Below, in pieces: positions 33,980 through 43,450 of a stretch of 64,000 bases of DNA. The notes beneath the pieces are model-generated. The model made no database searches. It saw only the letters and a program-made list of their open reading frames with translations, and was not told the DNA's origin. Made by a program: the position numbers and the translations under genes. Every line of letters begins with the position of its first letter. The first letter of the stretch is position 1. Source of the stretch: Thiopseudomonas sp. (GTDB taxonomy: Bacteria > Pseudomonadota > Gammaproteobacteria > Pseudomonadales > Pseudomonadaceae); NCBI GenBank assembly GCA_023228985.1, contig JALOAC010000001.1, forward strand, positions 1 to 64,000, written 5' to 3'.

Positions 33980-36388
33980 ATGCTTTTTCTAAAAACAGTT
34001 ATTGCATTAATCATTGCCACGATTTGCGGAGCAGTACTCAGTTTAACTGGCGCCTATTTATACCTCAGCCCCAATTTACCCTCAGTTGACTCTCTACGTA
34101 CAGTAGAACTACAAATTCCGTTACGCGTATACAGCTCTGAATCAATGCTCATTGAAGAATTCGGTGAGATGCGCCGCACCCCTATTCCATTTGCAGATGT
34201 TCCACAAGACTTTATTCATGCTCTGCTTTCTGCTGAGGACGACAATTTCGCCAATCATTATGGCGTTGATCCTGGCAGCTTGATGCGCGCTGCTGCTCAA
34301 ATCTTAAAGTCCGGCCGCATTCAAACTGGCGGAAGCACCATTACCATGCAGGTGGCAAAGAATTTTTTCCTTACCAGCGAGCGTAGCTTTTCCCGTAAAG
34401 CCAATGAAATTCTTTTAGCGTTGCAGATAGAGCGTGAACTAAGTAAAGAGGAAATACTAGAGCTTTATGTCAATAAAATATACCTCGGCAATCGTGCCTA
34501 TGGTATCGAAGCGGCGGCAAATATTTATTATGGCAAATCCATTCAGGAGTTAAGCCTAGCGCAGATGGCTATGATTGCCGGATTACCTAAGGCACCATCA
34601 CGCTTCAACCCTATCGCCAACCCAGAACGCAGCATGGAGCGGCGCGACTGGATTCTTGGGCGCATGTACAAACTGGGCCGCATCACTCAAGAGCAGTTTA
34701 ACCAAGCCATTAATGAACCTCTTGATGCTAAGTTACACATCCGCACCCCCGACGCTTACGCGCCCTATATAGCTGAAATGGCACGCCTAGAAATGGTCAG
34801 CCTTTATGGCAGCAATGCCTATACTGACGGGTTAAACGTAGTCACAACTATTTCTGCTGACTTGCAAAATCATGCTCAAAACGCTGTATTTAACGGCTTA
34901 ACAGACTATGACCGTCGCCATGGATATCGCGGCGCTGAAAAGCATGTAGCCAACCCCGAGCAATGGCTCTCAACGCTGGCCAACACAAGACGCTATAACC
35001 AATTTATCCCCGCAATCGTTAAACAAATTGATGCTGATAGCATTGTTGTGTTATTGGCAAATGGCGTAGAACCTATTGTGCCTTGGTCAAGTATGCGCTG
35101 GGCAGCTCCGTTCTTAAGCAACAACAGCCGCGGCGCAACACCTAAAAAACCTTCAGATGTGGTCAAAATTGGCGATCTTATTCGTGTAGTTAGCACTGAA
35201 GATGGCAGCTATGCTTTTTCACAAGTACCCAAAATTCAAACATCGCTGATTAGCCTAAATCCACACAGCGGCGCCATTCAGGCTTTGGTGGGTGGTGTGG
35301 CATTCGAGCAAAGTCACTACAACAGAGCCACTCAAGCACAACGTCAACCCGGCTCTAGCTTTAAACCCTTTATTTATAGCGCAGCGCTGGATGCCGGTTT
35401 CACTACAGCCACGCTAGTCAATGATGCTCCAATAGAGATTTTTGAACCCGGCATGAAAGAAGTATGGCGTCCGAAAAATGATAACGATACTTTTTTGGGT
35501 CCTATCAGAGTACGCGAAGCCTTATTTCGTTCACGCAACATAGTATCCATTCGCATACTGCAAGATATTGGCATCCCTTACGCACGCCAATACATCAGCC
35601 GTTTTGGTTTAAAAGAAGCAAGCTTACCGCCTAATCTGTCCCTGTCTTTAGGCTCAGCAACCTTAGTGCCTATGGATTTAACCGCGGCTTGGGCAACCTT
35701 TGCTAATGGCGGCTATAAAATCGAGCCATATCTAGTAGAAAAGGTTTACGACCGTAACGGACAGACGCTTTTCCAAGCCAACCCAAATATTACGCCCAGA
35801 CAGGCAAAGATTCAGCAACAGCTTCAAGCCGCTGATGAGCAAAAAAATGCGGCAGGCGTAGAAAGCCAAACCAACATAGCTGACCCTATCTTGGATCCGC
35901 GCACCGCTTACCTGATCACTGATGTGTTAAAAGACGTGATTAAAAGAGGAACCGGCAGACGTGCACTGGCGCTAAATCGAACTGACTTAGCTGGCAAAAC
36001 CGGTACCACAAACGACTCTTTTGATAGCTGGTTTATTGGCTATAACTACGATCTATTAACCTCAGTATGGTCAGGTTTTGATCAGCCAGCGAGCCTAGGT
36101 CGCCATGAATACGGCAGCAGTATTTCCTTACCTATTTGGATTGACTATACCCGCCAAGCACTGGCTGACAAGCCCATGAGCACTCAGCCCGAACCAACAG
36201 GTTTAAGCTTGTTGCGTATCGACCCTAATAGCGGACGTGTTGCGCCACCCGGTACACCTGAGAGTTTTTTTGAGCTATTTAAAGAAGAAGATACACCGCC
36301 CAGCATGGACGAATTTAACACTAACTTTAGTAGTCCTGGAGCAATCCAGCCTAGCTTTAAACAGGACAGCTATATTGATTTGTTTTAG
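33980..36388 (+). CDS. ponA: Penicillin-binding protein 1A
   Basis: A bifunctional class A PBP of 802 aa. After an N-terminal membrane helix (about 5-27), the glycosyltransferase domain shows AEDDNFANHYGVD (catalytic Glu) and GGSTITMQVAKNFFL. An OB-like insert follows, and the transpeptidase domain has RQPGSSFKPF (SxxK serine), SRN and AGKTGTTND (KTG). It builds and crosslinks peptidoglycan during elongation. ATG at 33980 follows an in-frame TTG. The pilM/ponA divergent pair is standard in pseudomonads. Confidence 0.97.
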   Translation: MLFLKTVIALIIATICGAVLSLTGAYLYLSPNLPSVDSLRTVELQIPLRVYSSESMLIEEFGEMRRTPIPFADVPQDFIHALLSAEDDNFANHYGVDPGSLMRAAAQILKSGRIQTGGSTITMQVAKNFFLTSERSFSRKANEILLALQIERELSKEEILELYVNKIYLGNRAYGIEAAANIYYGKSIQELSLAQMAMIAGLPKAPSRFNPIANPERSMERRDWILGRMYKLGRITQEQFNQAINEPLDAKLHIRTPDAYAPYIAEMARLEMVSLYGSNAYTDGLNVVTTISADLQNHAQNAVFNGLTDYDRRHGYRGAEKHVANPEQWLSTLANTRRYNQFIPAIVKQIDADSIVVLLANGVEPIVPWSSMRWAAPFLSNNSRGATPKKPSDVVKIGDLIRVVSTEDGSYAFSQVPKIQTSLISLNPHSGAIQALVGGVAFEQSHYNRATQAQRQPGSSFKPFIYSAALDAGFTTATLVNDAPIEIFEPGMKEVWRPKNDNDTFLGPIRVREALFRSRNIVSIRILQDIGIPYARQYISRFGLKEASLPPNLSLSLGSATLVPMDLTAAWATFANGGYKIEPYLVEKVYDRNGQTLFQANPNITPRQAKIQQQLQAADEQKNAAGVESQTNIADPILDPRTAYLITDVLKDVIKRGTGRRALALNRTDLAGKTGTTNDSFDSWFIGYNYDLLTSVWSGFDQPASLGRHEYGSSISLPIWIDYTRQALADKPMSTQPEPTGLSLLRIDPNSGRVAPPGTPESFFELFKEEDTPPSMDEFNTNFSSPGAIQPSFKQDSYIDLF

Positions 36389-36433
36389 CCTCTCAATAAG
36401 CGTATTTGCTTAAGTTGGCGTTTTATCATCAAT

Positions 36434-36465
36434 AAAAAACCCGCTCATTCACTGGCGGGTTTTTT
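36434..36465. terminator. Terminator between ponA and maeB
   Basis: Stem AAAAAACCCGC / GCGGGTTTTTT with a 10-base loop. It lies between convergent genes and can serve both. Confidence 0.9.
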
Positions 36466-36485
36466 ATTGATGAAGAAAGGGCTGA

Positions 36486-37751
36486 TTATTTAAATACATC
36501 AGCAACTGACTGCAATGGGTAGTTACGCGGATAGGGCAAGCTAGCTACGCCACTTTCTATCGCTGCTTTTGCAGCAGCATCCGGCACCAGAGTAATCAAG
36601 CGTGGGTCCAACGGCTTAGGAATAATATACTCACGCCCAAACTCCAATGTATCTAAACCGTATGCCGCACATATCTCAGGCAACACTGGCGCTTTGGCTA
36701 AATCACGCAAAGCATGCACCACTGCAATCTTCATTTCCTCATTAATACGCGAAGCACGCACATCTAATGCACCGCGAAAGATAAATGGGAAACACAAAAC
36801 ATTATTAACTTGGTTAGGGTAATCCGAACGGCCCGTCGCCATAATTATGTCTGAGCGAGTGGCATGTGCAAGTTCTGGACTAATTTCCGGATCCGGATTA
36901 GAACAGGCAAACACTACAGGTCTTTCTGCCATGCGCTTAAGGTTATCTGCGCTGAGTAAATTAGAGCCAGCCAGACCAACAAAAACGTCCGCCCCTTCCA
37001 TAGCCTGCTCAAGCGTATGCTGATCCGTGTCGTGCGCAAAGGCAGCTTTATATTGATTTAAATCATCACGACCAGAATGAATTACGCCTTTACGGTCGAG
37101 CATAAAAATGTTCTCAACCTTGGCGCCCAAACTAATTAACAGCCGCATGCAGGATATGGCAGCGGCACCAGAGCCAAGGCAAACAATTTTAGCTGTGGCC
37201 AGTTCTTTGCCAGCAATCTCTAGGGCGTTCAGCATTCCAGCCGCAGTAACAATAGCTGTACCATGCTGATCATCATGGAATACTGGAATATCACACTGCT
37301 CAATTAGGGCGCGCTCGATTTCAAAACACTCGGGCGCTTTGATGTCCTCTAAATTGATACCACCAAAGGTTATTGAAATACGTCTTACGGTATCAATAAA
37401 CGCTTGTGGGCTTTCTGCATCCACTTCAATATCAAAAACATCCACACCAGCAAAGCGCTTAAACAGCACGCCCTTACCTTCCATTACCGGTTTTGATGCC
37501 AACGGTCCTAAATTACCCAACCCAAGGATAGCGGTACCGTCGGTAATCACACCGACCAGATTACCCTTGCTGGTATATTTATAAGCGAGGTTTGGCTCGC
37601 GCGCGATTTCACGCACTGGCTCTGCCACCCCAGGACTATAGGCAAGCGCCAAATCACGCGCTGTCTCTGTGGGTTTGGTTAGCTCAACACTTATTTTACC
37701 CGGACGGGGTAAAGCATGATATTCAAGTGCTGCTGTTTTCAAATCAGACAT
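36486..37751 (-). CDS. maeB: NADP-dependent malic enzyme (short form)
   Basis: Decarboxylates malate to pyruvate with NADP. The 421-aa protein has PGVAEPVREIA, TDGTAILGLGNLG, ECFEIE metal site, FHDDQHGTAIV and the nucleotide loop LGSGAAAISCMRLL. It lacks the C-terminal phosphotransacetylase-like domain of E. coli MaeB; this short form next to ponA is what pseudomonads have. It feeds pyruvate and NADPH during growth on C4 acids, alongside pckA at the other end of the window. Confidence 0.95.
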   Translation of the reverse strand: MSDLKTAALEYHALPRPGKISVELTKPTETARDLALAYSPGVAEPVREIAREPNLAYKYTSKGNLVGVITDGTAILGLGNLGPLASKPVMEGKGVLFKRFAGVDVFDIEVDAESPQAFIDTVRRISITFGGINLEDIKAPECFEIERALIEQCDIPVFHDDQHGTAIVTAAGMLNALEIAGKELATAKIVCLGSGAAAISCMRLLISLGAKVENIFMLDRKGVIHSGRDDLNQYKAAFAHDTDQHTLEQAMEGADVFVGLAGSNLLSADNLKRMAERPVVFACSNPDPEISPELAHATRSDIIMATGRSDYPNQVNNVLCFPFIFRGALDVRASRINEEMKIAVVHALRDLAKAPVLPEICAAYGLDTLEFGREYIIPKPLDPRLITLVPDAAAKAAIESGVASLPYPRNYPLQSVADVFK

Positions 37752-37934
37752 GATGTTTTTCCGCTGGATAGTTTCTGTATTTATAAACTGACGAGCATAC
37801 GCAAGAGTAAAGCCTACAACAAGACATGATGAGTTTCTGGGCGCTTAGGCCACCAGGCTGTGACAGTCGGTACAAAACAACACTAAAACCTGTAAATCTT
37901 TACTAACTGCTCAATTTTTCATTGATTATAAAGT

Positions 37935-37962
37935 AAAAAAGCGCCTAAGAAGGCGCTTTTTT
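37935..37962 (-). terminator. Terminator after rpmE
   Basis: Perfect stem AAAAAAGCGCCT / AGGCGCTTTTTT with an AAGA loop, 20 bp past the rpmE stop. Confidence 0.93.
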
Positions 37963-37982
37963 ACTGTGCAAGCAAAATAAGC

Positions 37983-38195
37983 TTACTTAGTACCGAAAGT
38001 ACCAAAGCGCTGCTTAAAGCGATCGATACGACCACCCACATCAAGTACTTTCTGCTTACCGGTATAGAATGGGTGACACTCGGAGCATACATCAATGCTG
38101 ATGTCTTTGCCGATAGTTGAACGTGTCGCAATCACATTACCACAACTGCAGGTTGCGTTAATATCTGCGTAATTTGGGTGAATACCAGCTTTCAT
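37983..38195 (-). CDS. rpmE: 50S ribosomal protein L31, zinc-binding form
   Basis: A 70-aa L31 with the four cysteines of the zinc-binding (C+) type: Cys16 and Cys18 (TCSCGN) and Cys37 and Cys40 (CSECH). Organisms with this form often hold a second, zinc-free L31 under Zur control; none is in the window. Single-gene unit with its own terminator. Confidence 0.98.
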   Translation of the reverse strand: MKAGIHPNYADINATCSCGNVIATRSTIGKDISIDVCSECHPFYTGKQKVLDVGGRIDRFKQRFGTFGTK

Positions 38196-38450
38196 GATGA
38201 ATCCTCAGGAATATACAACGTGCCGCCATCCAACCCCATTGTTGAATACCGCACGCAAATAGGAGGGCGATCATACCAGAGCATAAACCACATGCAAACA
38301 GCCTTTTCTTGTTTTTCCGTATTTTTCAGTGCGTTTTTTGCTTATTCTAGATAATTAGCTCAGGCTTAAATTTAAGCTTACAATAGAACCACGTTCATCA
38401 GCTTGCAGCATCGGCTGCACATCAAGCTAACAGATAAAAAGGAAGCCACA

Positions 38451-39464
38451 GTGACTACCAATACTGCCTATCGACTTTTCCCCAGTACACGTTTACGTCG
38501 TAACCGTCGCGACGACTTTTCTCGCCGTTTAGTGCGTGAAAATCGCTTAAGTGTGGATGACCTTATTTATCCAGTTTTTGTTCTCGATGGCAGCAATCAA
38601 CGCGAAGCCGTCCCGTCTATGCCCGGTGTTGAGCGCCTGTCAATCGACCTACTATTACAAGAAGCAGAACATTGGGTTGCCTTAGGCATTCCTGCTTTGG
38701 CTCTTTTCCCGGTTACGCCAGTGGAATGCAAATCCCTTGATGCAGCAGAGGCGTGGAATCCCGACGGTATCGCTCAGCGTGCCATTCGCGCGCTACGAGA
38801 AAAATTCCCTGAGCTAGGCATTATCAGTGATGTGGCTCTAGACCCGTTCACCACCCATGGTCAAGACGGTATTTTGGATGACAGCGGTTATGTACAAAAT
38901 GAAGAAACCGTTGATGCGCTCGTACGCCAAGCGCTTTCACACGCTGCAGCCGGCGCGCAAGTAGTGGCGCCATCGGACATGATGGATGGACGTATCCTCG
39001 CCATCCGCGAAGCACTTGAAGATGCTGGCCACATCAATGTGCGCATCATGGCCTATTCAGCCAAGTATGCTAGTAGCTACTACGGTCCTTTCCGTGATGC
39101 CGTAGGTTCAGCTGCCAACCTTGGTAAGGGCAATAAGTTTACCTACCAGATGGACCCTGCTAATGGGCACGAAGCCTTGCACGAAGTAGCTATGGATCTA
39201 ACCGAAGGTGCTGACATGGTGATGGTCAAGCCTGGCATGCCTTACTTGGATATCGTTTGGCGCACCAAAGAAGAGTTCAAAGCACCAACCTTTGCTTACC
39301 AGGTGAGCGGTGAGTACGCCATGCATATGGCGGCCATTCAAAACGGCTGGCTCAGTGAAGAGGTTATTATGGAATCATTATTGGCCTTTAAGCGCGCCGG
39401 TGCTGACGGCATCCTCACCTACTTTGCTGTGCACGCAGCTAAGCAGCTACAGCAGAACAACTAA
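38451..39464 (+). CDS. hemB: Delta-aminolevulinic acid dehydratase (porphobilinogen synthase)
   Basis: HemB condenses two aminolevulinates to porphobilinogen in heme synthesis. The start is a GTG at 38451 with AAGGAAG upstream, giving 337 aa, the pseudomonad length; the frame opens earlier at 38403. Catalytic lysines lie in MAYSAKYASSYYGPFRD and MVKPGMPYLD. The metal loop reads DVALDPFTTHGQDG, with Asp instead of the zinc cysteines, so it is the magnesium-type enzyme known from Pseudomonas. It is 15 bp upstream of ppk. Confidence 0.96.
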   Translation: MTTNTAYRLFPSTRLRRNRRDDFSRRLVRENRLSVDDLIYPVFVLDGSNQREAVPSMPGVERLSIDLLLQEAEHWVALGIPALALFPVTPVECKSLDAAEAWNPDGIAQRAIRALREKFPELGIISDVALDPFTTHGQDGILDDSGYVQNEETVDALVRQALSHAAAGAQVVAPSDMMDGRILAIREALEDAGHINVRIMAYSAKYASSYYGPFRDAVGSAANLGKGNKFTYQMDPANGHEALHEVAMDLTEGADMVMVKPGMPYLDIVWRTKEEFKAPTFAYQVSGEYAMHMAAIQNGWLSEEVIMESLLAFKRAGADGILTYFAVHAAKQLQQNN

Positions 39465-39479
39465 ATAACCGGGGATTTT

Positions 39480-41633
39480 ATGAGCGATAAGCCAGCAGTT
39501 ACTGCAACTGTATCAACATCAGAGCCTATCGCTCATGCCCCAAATTTAGACGATAGCAGCCTATATATTCACCGTGAACTTTCACAGCTGCAGTTTAATA
39601 TTCGCGTTCTGGATCAGGCGCTTGACGAATCAACGCCATTACTTGAACGGCTAAAGTTCTTATTAATTTTCTCCAGCAATCTAGATGAGTTCTTCGAAAT
39701 TCGTGTTGCTGGACTTAAACGGCAAATAACCTACAACCGTTTGCGTATTGACGCAGACGGGATACAGCCGCAACAAGCCTTAGCTGACATTGCAGGCATA
39801 GTGCATCAACAAGTTACTCGTCAATATCAAATACTCAATGACGTTCTGCTACCCAAACTGGCGCGCGAAAATATTCGTTTTATTCGTCGCCGCTTCTGGA
39901 CCGAGTCGATACAGCGCTGGGTCAATGAATATTTTCATGCTGAAGTAGCGCCTATTATTACCCCCATTGGTTTGGATCCAGCCCACCCTTTCCCATTACT
40001 GGTCAATAAAAGCTTAAACTTTATTGTCGAGCTTGAAGGTGTCGATGCGTTTGGTCGCAACTCAGGTTTGGCTATCCTGCCTGCACCGCGCAGCTTACCC
40101 CGTCTTATTCGCGTGCCAGAAGAAATTGGCGGCCCTGGGGTTAACTACGTCTTTCTTTCATCCATGCTGCATGCCCATGCCAATGATTTATTCCATGGTA
40201 TGAAAGTTAAAGGCTGCTACCAATTTCGTCTGACGCGCAACGCTGATCTGAGCTTTTCTGCAGAGGACGTTACCGATCTAGCCCATGCCTTACGCGGTGA
40301 GTTAAGTACGCGCCAGTTTGGTGATGCTGTACGACTAGAAGTGGTAGATAATTGCCCTGAACATCTAGTTGATTATCTATTAACCCAATTCAACCTCAGT
40401 GAGACAGAACTCTATCAGGTAAATGGACCAGTCAACCTGACCCGTTTATTTGCTATTACCAATCTAACTTCACACCCGCATTTACAGTTTGCGCCCTTTG
40501 TCCCCTCGATTCCCAAAGCGCTGCAGAAAAATACTGATATTTTCGCCGTCGTCAGCAAACAAGATATTTTGCTTTACCATCCCTACGAGGCATTCACCTG
40601 CGTCATTGATTTTTTAAGTCAGGCGGCAAAAGATCCTAACGTATTGGCAATAAAGCAAACCCTGTATCGCGCAGGTGCAAACTCAGAAATAGCCGATGCC
40701 TTGGTAGAGGCAGCACGCAACGGCAAGGAAGTGACGGTAGTAATTGAACTGCGCGCACGCTTTGACGAAGAGTACAACCTTGCACTAGCCAGCCGCTTAC
40801 AGGAAGCCGGCGCTATCGTTATTTACGGCATGATAGGTTTTAAAACCCACGCCAAGCTCGCGCTAATATTACGCCGCGAAGAAGACAGCCTCGTGCGCTA
40901 TGCCCACTTAGGTACCGGCAATTACCATGCGGCTAACGCTTTGCTGTATACCGATTACAGTTTGCTCACCAGTAATAAAGCCCTGTGCGAGGATGTATCC
41001 ATACTTTTTGGTCAGCTCATTGGCATGGGGAAAAGTGTGCAGATGCAAAAACTCATTCACGCACCTTTTACGTTACGCAAATCACTCATGGATTTTATTG
41101 CTAGAGAAGAGTCCAACGCGCTGGCCGGAAAGCCCGCGCATATTATTATTAAAATCAATGCGCTAACCGATGCAAAAATCATTAAAGCACTGTACAAGGC
41201 CAGTCAAGCAGGCGTAAACATTGATTTAATCGTGCGCGGGATGTGTTGTTTGCGTCCTGGTATTGCCGGTGTCTCACAAACCATACAGGTGCGCTCTATT
41301 ATTGGGCAGCAGCTTGAACACAGTCGCGTTTATTATTTCTTAAACCACGATGCAGACGAAGAAATTTATCTAGCCAGTGCTGATTTAATGGAGCGCAATT
41401 TGGATAAGCGTATCGAGGCCTGTTTCCAGCTAGAAAACAAAAAGCTGGTTAAACGCGTTAAAAAAGAGCTCAAACTCTATCTTGAGGATAATACCCACGC
41501 TTGGCTATTACAGGCAGATGGCCGTTATATCCAACAACAGCCTGCTGCACTAGAGCCTGTTCAGCACGCACAACAAACCCTGCTTGAACAGCTTAGCTTA
41601 TTTGTCGCTGACGTCAGTAATCCAACACAATAA
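39480..41633 (+). CDS. ppk: Polyphosphate kinase 1
   Basis: PPK1 polymerises the gamma-phosphate of ATP into polyphosphate at the membrane. The 717-aa protein has the family's four parts, including FSSNLDEFFEIRVAGLK at the N-terminus and two phospholipase-D-like halves. The autophosphorylated histidine lies in the YAHLGTGNYHAANA / FKTHAKLALI region. It follows hemB closely; hemB-ppk adjacency is found in Pseudomonas. Confidence 0.97.
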   Translation: MSDKPAVTATVSTSEPIAHAPNLDDSSLYIHRELSQLQFNIRVLDQALDESTPLLERLKFLLIFSSNLDEFFEIRVAGLKRQITYNRLRIDADGIQPQQALADIAGIVHQQVTRQYQILNDVLLPKLARENIRFIRRRFWTESIQRWVNEYFHAEVAPIITPIGLDPAHPFPLLVNKSLNFIVELEGVDAFGRNSGLAILPAPRSLPRLIRVPEEIGGPGVNYVFLSSMLHAHANDLFHGMKVKGCYQFRLTRNADLSFSAEDVTDLAHALRGELSTRQFGDAVRLEVVDNCPEHLVDYLLTQFNLSETELYQVNGPVNLTRLFAITNLTSHPHLQFAPFVPSIPKALQKNTDIFAVVSKQDILLYHPYEAFTCVIDFLSQAAKDPNVLAIKQTLYRAGANSEIADALVEAARNGKEVTVVIELRARFDEEYNLALASRLQEAGAIVIYGMIGFKTHAKLALILRREEDSLVRYAHLGTGNYHAANALLYTDYSLLTSNKALCEDVSILFGQLIGMGKSVQMQKLIHAPFTLRKSLMDFIAREESNALAGKPAHIIIKINALTDAKIIKALYKASQAGVNIDLIVRGMCCLRPGIAGVSQTIQVRSIIGQQLEHSRVYYFLNHDADEEIYLASADLMERNLDKRIEACFQLENKKLVKRVKKELKLYLEDNTHAWLLQADGRYIQQQPAALEPVQHAQQTLLEQLSLFVADVSNPTQ

Positions 41634-41657
41634 AAAAGGGCCCCGAAGAGCCCTTTT
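41634..41657. terminator. Terminator between ppk and the CoA-transferase gene
   Basis: Stem AAAAGGGC / GCCCTTTT with an 8-base loop, lying between convergent genes and beginning right at the ppk stop. Confidence 0.88.
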
Positions 41658-41676
41658 CTGTATGACAAAGCCTAGA

Positions 41677-43188
41677 TTAATCCAGCTTCATGGTGCCCTT
41701 CTCGGCTAGGTTAATGTGCCAAGAGAACGCCTTGTCCAACAGGTGTGGTGTGTGTCCACCACGCTTGGCTTTGGCTTCTTCGAAGTACTCACGCGCCTGC
41801 TGCTTGTAGGTCGGGTGCATACAGTTTTCGATGATGGCCTCAGCCGCCTGGCGTGGAGCCAGACCACGCAAGTCAGCGTAGCCCTGCTCGGTGATGATCA
41901 CATCAACGTCATGGTTGGTGTGGTCAACGTGGGTCACAAACGGCACGATGGCGGAAATGGCGCCGCCTTTGGCAGTTGACTGGGTAACGAACATGGTAAT
42001 GCGGGCGTTACGGGCAAAATCACCGGAACCGCCGATACCGTTCATCATGTGAGTACCACTGACGTGGGTGGAGTTGACGTTACCGTAGATGTCCACTTCC
42101 AGCGCAGTGTTGAAAGAAATCACACCCAGACGACGAATCAGCTCGGGGTGGTTGGAAATTTCTTGCGGGCGGAAAACAACCTTGTCTGCATACTTCTCCA
42201 AGTCTTCTGCCAGGCTGTCTACACGCTTCTTAGACAGGGACAGCGCCGTACCGGCAGCGAACTTCACTACACCGGCATCAATCAGATCGAATACGCCATC
42301 CTGCAACACTTCGGAAGCAACGATGATGTCTTTGAAACCAGAGTCCTTCATGCCATTCAGCACTGCGTTAGCCACGGAGCCGACTCCGGATTGCAGCGGA
42401 GCCAGGTTGTTTGGCAGGCGGCCCTTGCGTACTTCTTCATGCAGGAAGTGCAGCAGGTTGTCAGCAATTTGCTGGGTTTCTTCGTTTGGCTCAAACAGCG
42501 GAGACGGGATATCCGGCTGGCTGGAAATCACGATACCGCGGACTTTGGCTGGATCAACCTTGATGCCCTTGCTGCCAATGCGCTGGCTGATTTCACACAG
42601 CGGAATATCGCAACGGGCATTTTCACCGGCAGGGCCGGGAACATAGATGTCGTGCATGCCTTCGTAGGCCGCCGGAGCGGATACGTTGACCTCGATAATG
42701 ACGTGCTTGGCCGTGTCGACATAAATCGGGGAGTTGCCCACTGAACCGGTCGGAATGATTTCACCGTCTTCAGTAATCGCAGCAGCTTCGATAATTGCGT
42801 AGTCGATGCGCGGCAGTACGCCCTGGCGCACATATTCGGCGTTATGGGACAAGTGCTGGTCGATATAGAACGCTTCGCCTTCGTTGATCTGCTTGCGCAG
42901 GATCGGGTTGGCGTTATATGGGAAACGCAGGTTGATGATGCCGGCTTCGGCCATAGAACCATCAGCCGCCGGGCCCATGGAGGCGCCGGTAAACAGGTTG
43001 ACCTTGAACTTTTCTTTTTTGCCGCGCTCGGCCAACGCCATCGGGAACTCTTTTGGCTCACCAAACAGGGTGAAGCCACTCATGCCCAGCGTCATCCCGT
43101 CATCAATCCATGATGCGGCTTCCTCGGCTGAAACAATCTTATCTAGGAAAGCTGCATTACGAATGAATTTACTTAAATCCTGTGTCAT
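41677..43188 (-). CDS. Acetyl-CoA hydrolase/transferase family (succinyl-CoA:acetate CoA-transferase-like)
   Basis: A 503-aa class I CoA-transferase of the AarC/Cat1 type, which moves CoA between succinyl-CoA and acetate or related acids. Family blocks: GFTLFGEPKEFP, LFTGASMGP, SGVGSVANAVLNG, IVASEVLQDGVFDLIDAG (catalytic Glu), GIGGSGDFARNA and ITEQGYADLRGL. Codon choice is visibly more G/C-ending and restricted than in its neighbours, as for strongly expressed genes; this also produces long antisense frames. AaCoA-hydrolase activity versus transfer cannot be decided from sequence. Confidence 0.92.
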   Translation of the reverse strand: MTQDLSKFIRNAAFLDKIVSAEEAASWIDDGMTLGMSGFTLFGEPKEFPMALAERGKKEKFKVNLFTGASMGPAADGSMAEAGIINLRFPYNANPILRKQINEGEAFYIDQHLSHNAEYVRQGVLPRIDYAIIEAAAITEDGEIIPTGSVGNSPIYVDTAKHVIIEVNVSAPAAYEGMHDIYVPGPAGENARCDIPLCEISQRIGSKGIKVDPAKVRGIVISSQPDIPSPLFEPNEETQQIADNLLHFLHEEVRKGRLPNNLAPLQSGVGSVANAVLNGMKDSGFKDIIVASEVLQDGVFDLIDAGVVKFAAGTALSLSKKRVDSLAEDLEKYADKVVFRPQEISNHPELIRRLGVISFNTALEVDIYGNVNSTHVSGTHMMNGIGGSGDFARNARITMFVTQSTAKGGAISAIVPFVTHVDHTNHDVDVIITEQGYADLRGLAPRQAAEAIIENCMHPTYKQQAREYFEEAKAKRGGHTPHLLDKAFSWHINLAEKGTMKLD

Positions 43189-43450
43189 GAAAATAACCTC
43201 TAGACTTTACTAATGTTTGTTTTATTTGCTAGCTGCACTGTGCTTTACATAAACGAAGGGTATTCTATTGAAACCGATAAAATTGTGCAGCTAGTAATTT
43301 GTTTTACAAATATTTCTTGTTTTTGCTCTACCAAACCTGGCAAACGTTATCTCCAAGCCTTTTAGTATGACATCCATTCTAGAACTCTTATTTATTTTGG
43401 CAGCTATACAATAGTCGACTCATCGGTAACAAGTAACTGCAGCCATTAAC

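Noticed and set aside
33977..33982. TTG immediately before the ponA ATG as a start
   Set aside because: The adjacent ATG is the more likely start; the difference is one residue.
42049..43213. Long open frames on the plus strand opposite the CoA-transferase gene (up to 231 codons)
   Set aside because: They mirror the biased codon use of the real gene, have no ribosome sites and resemble no family I know.
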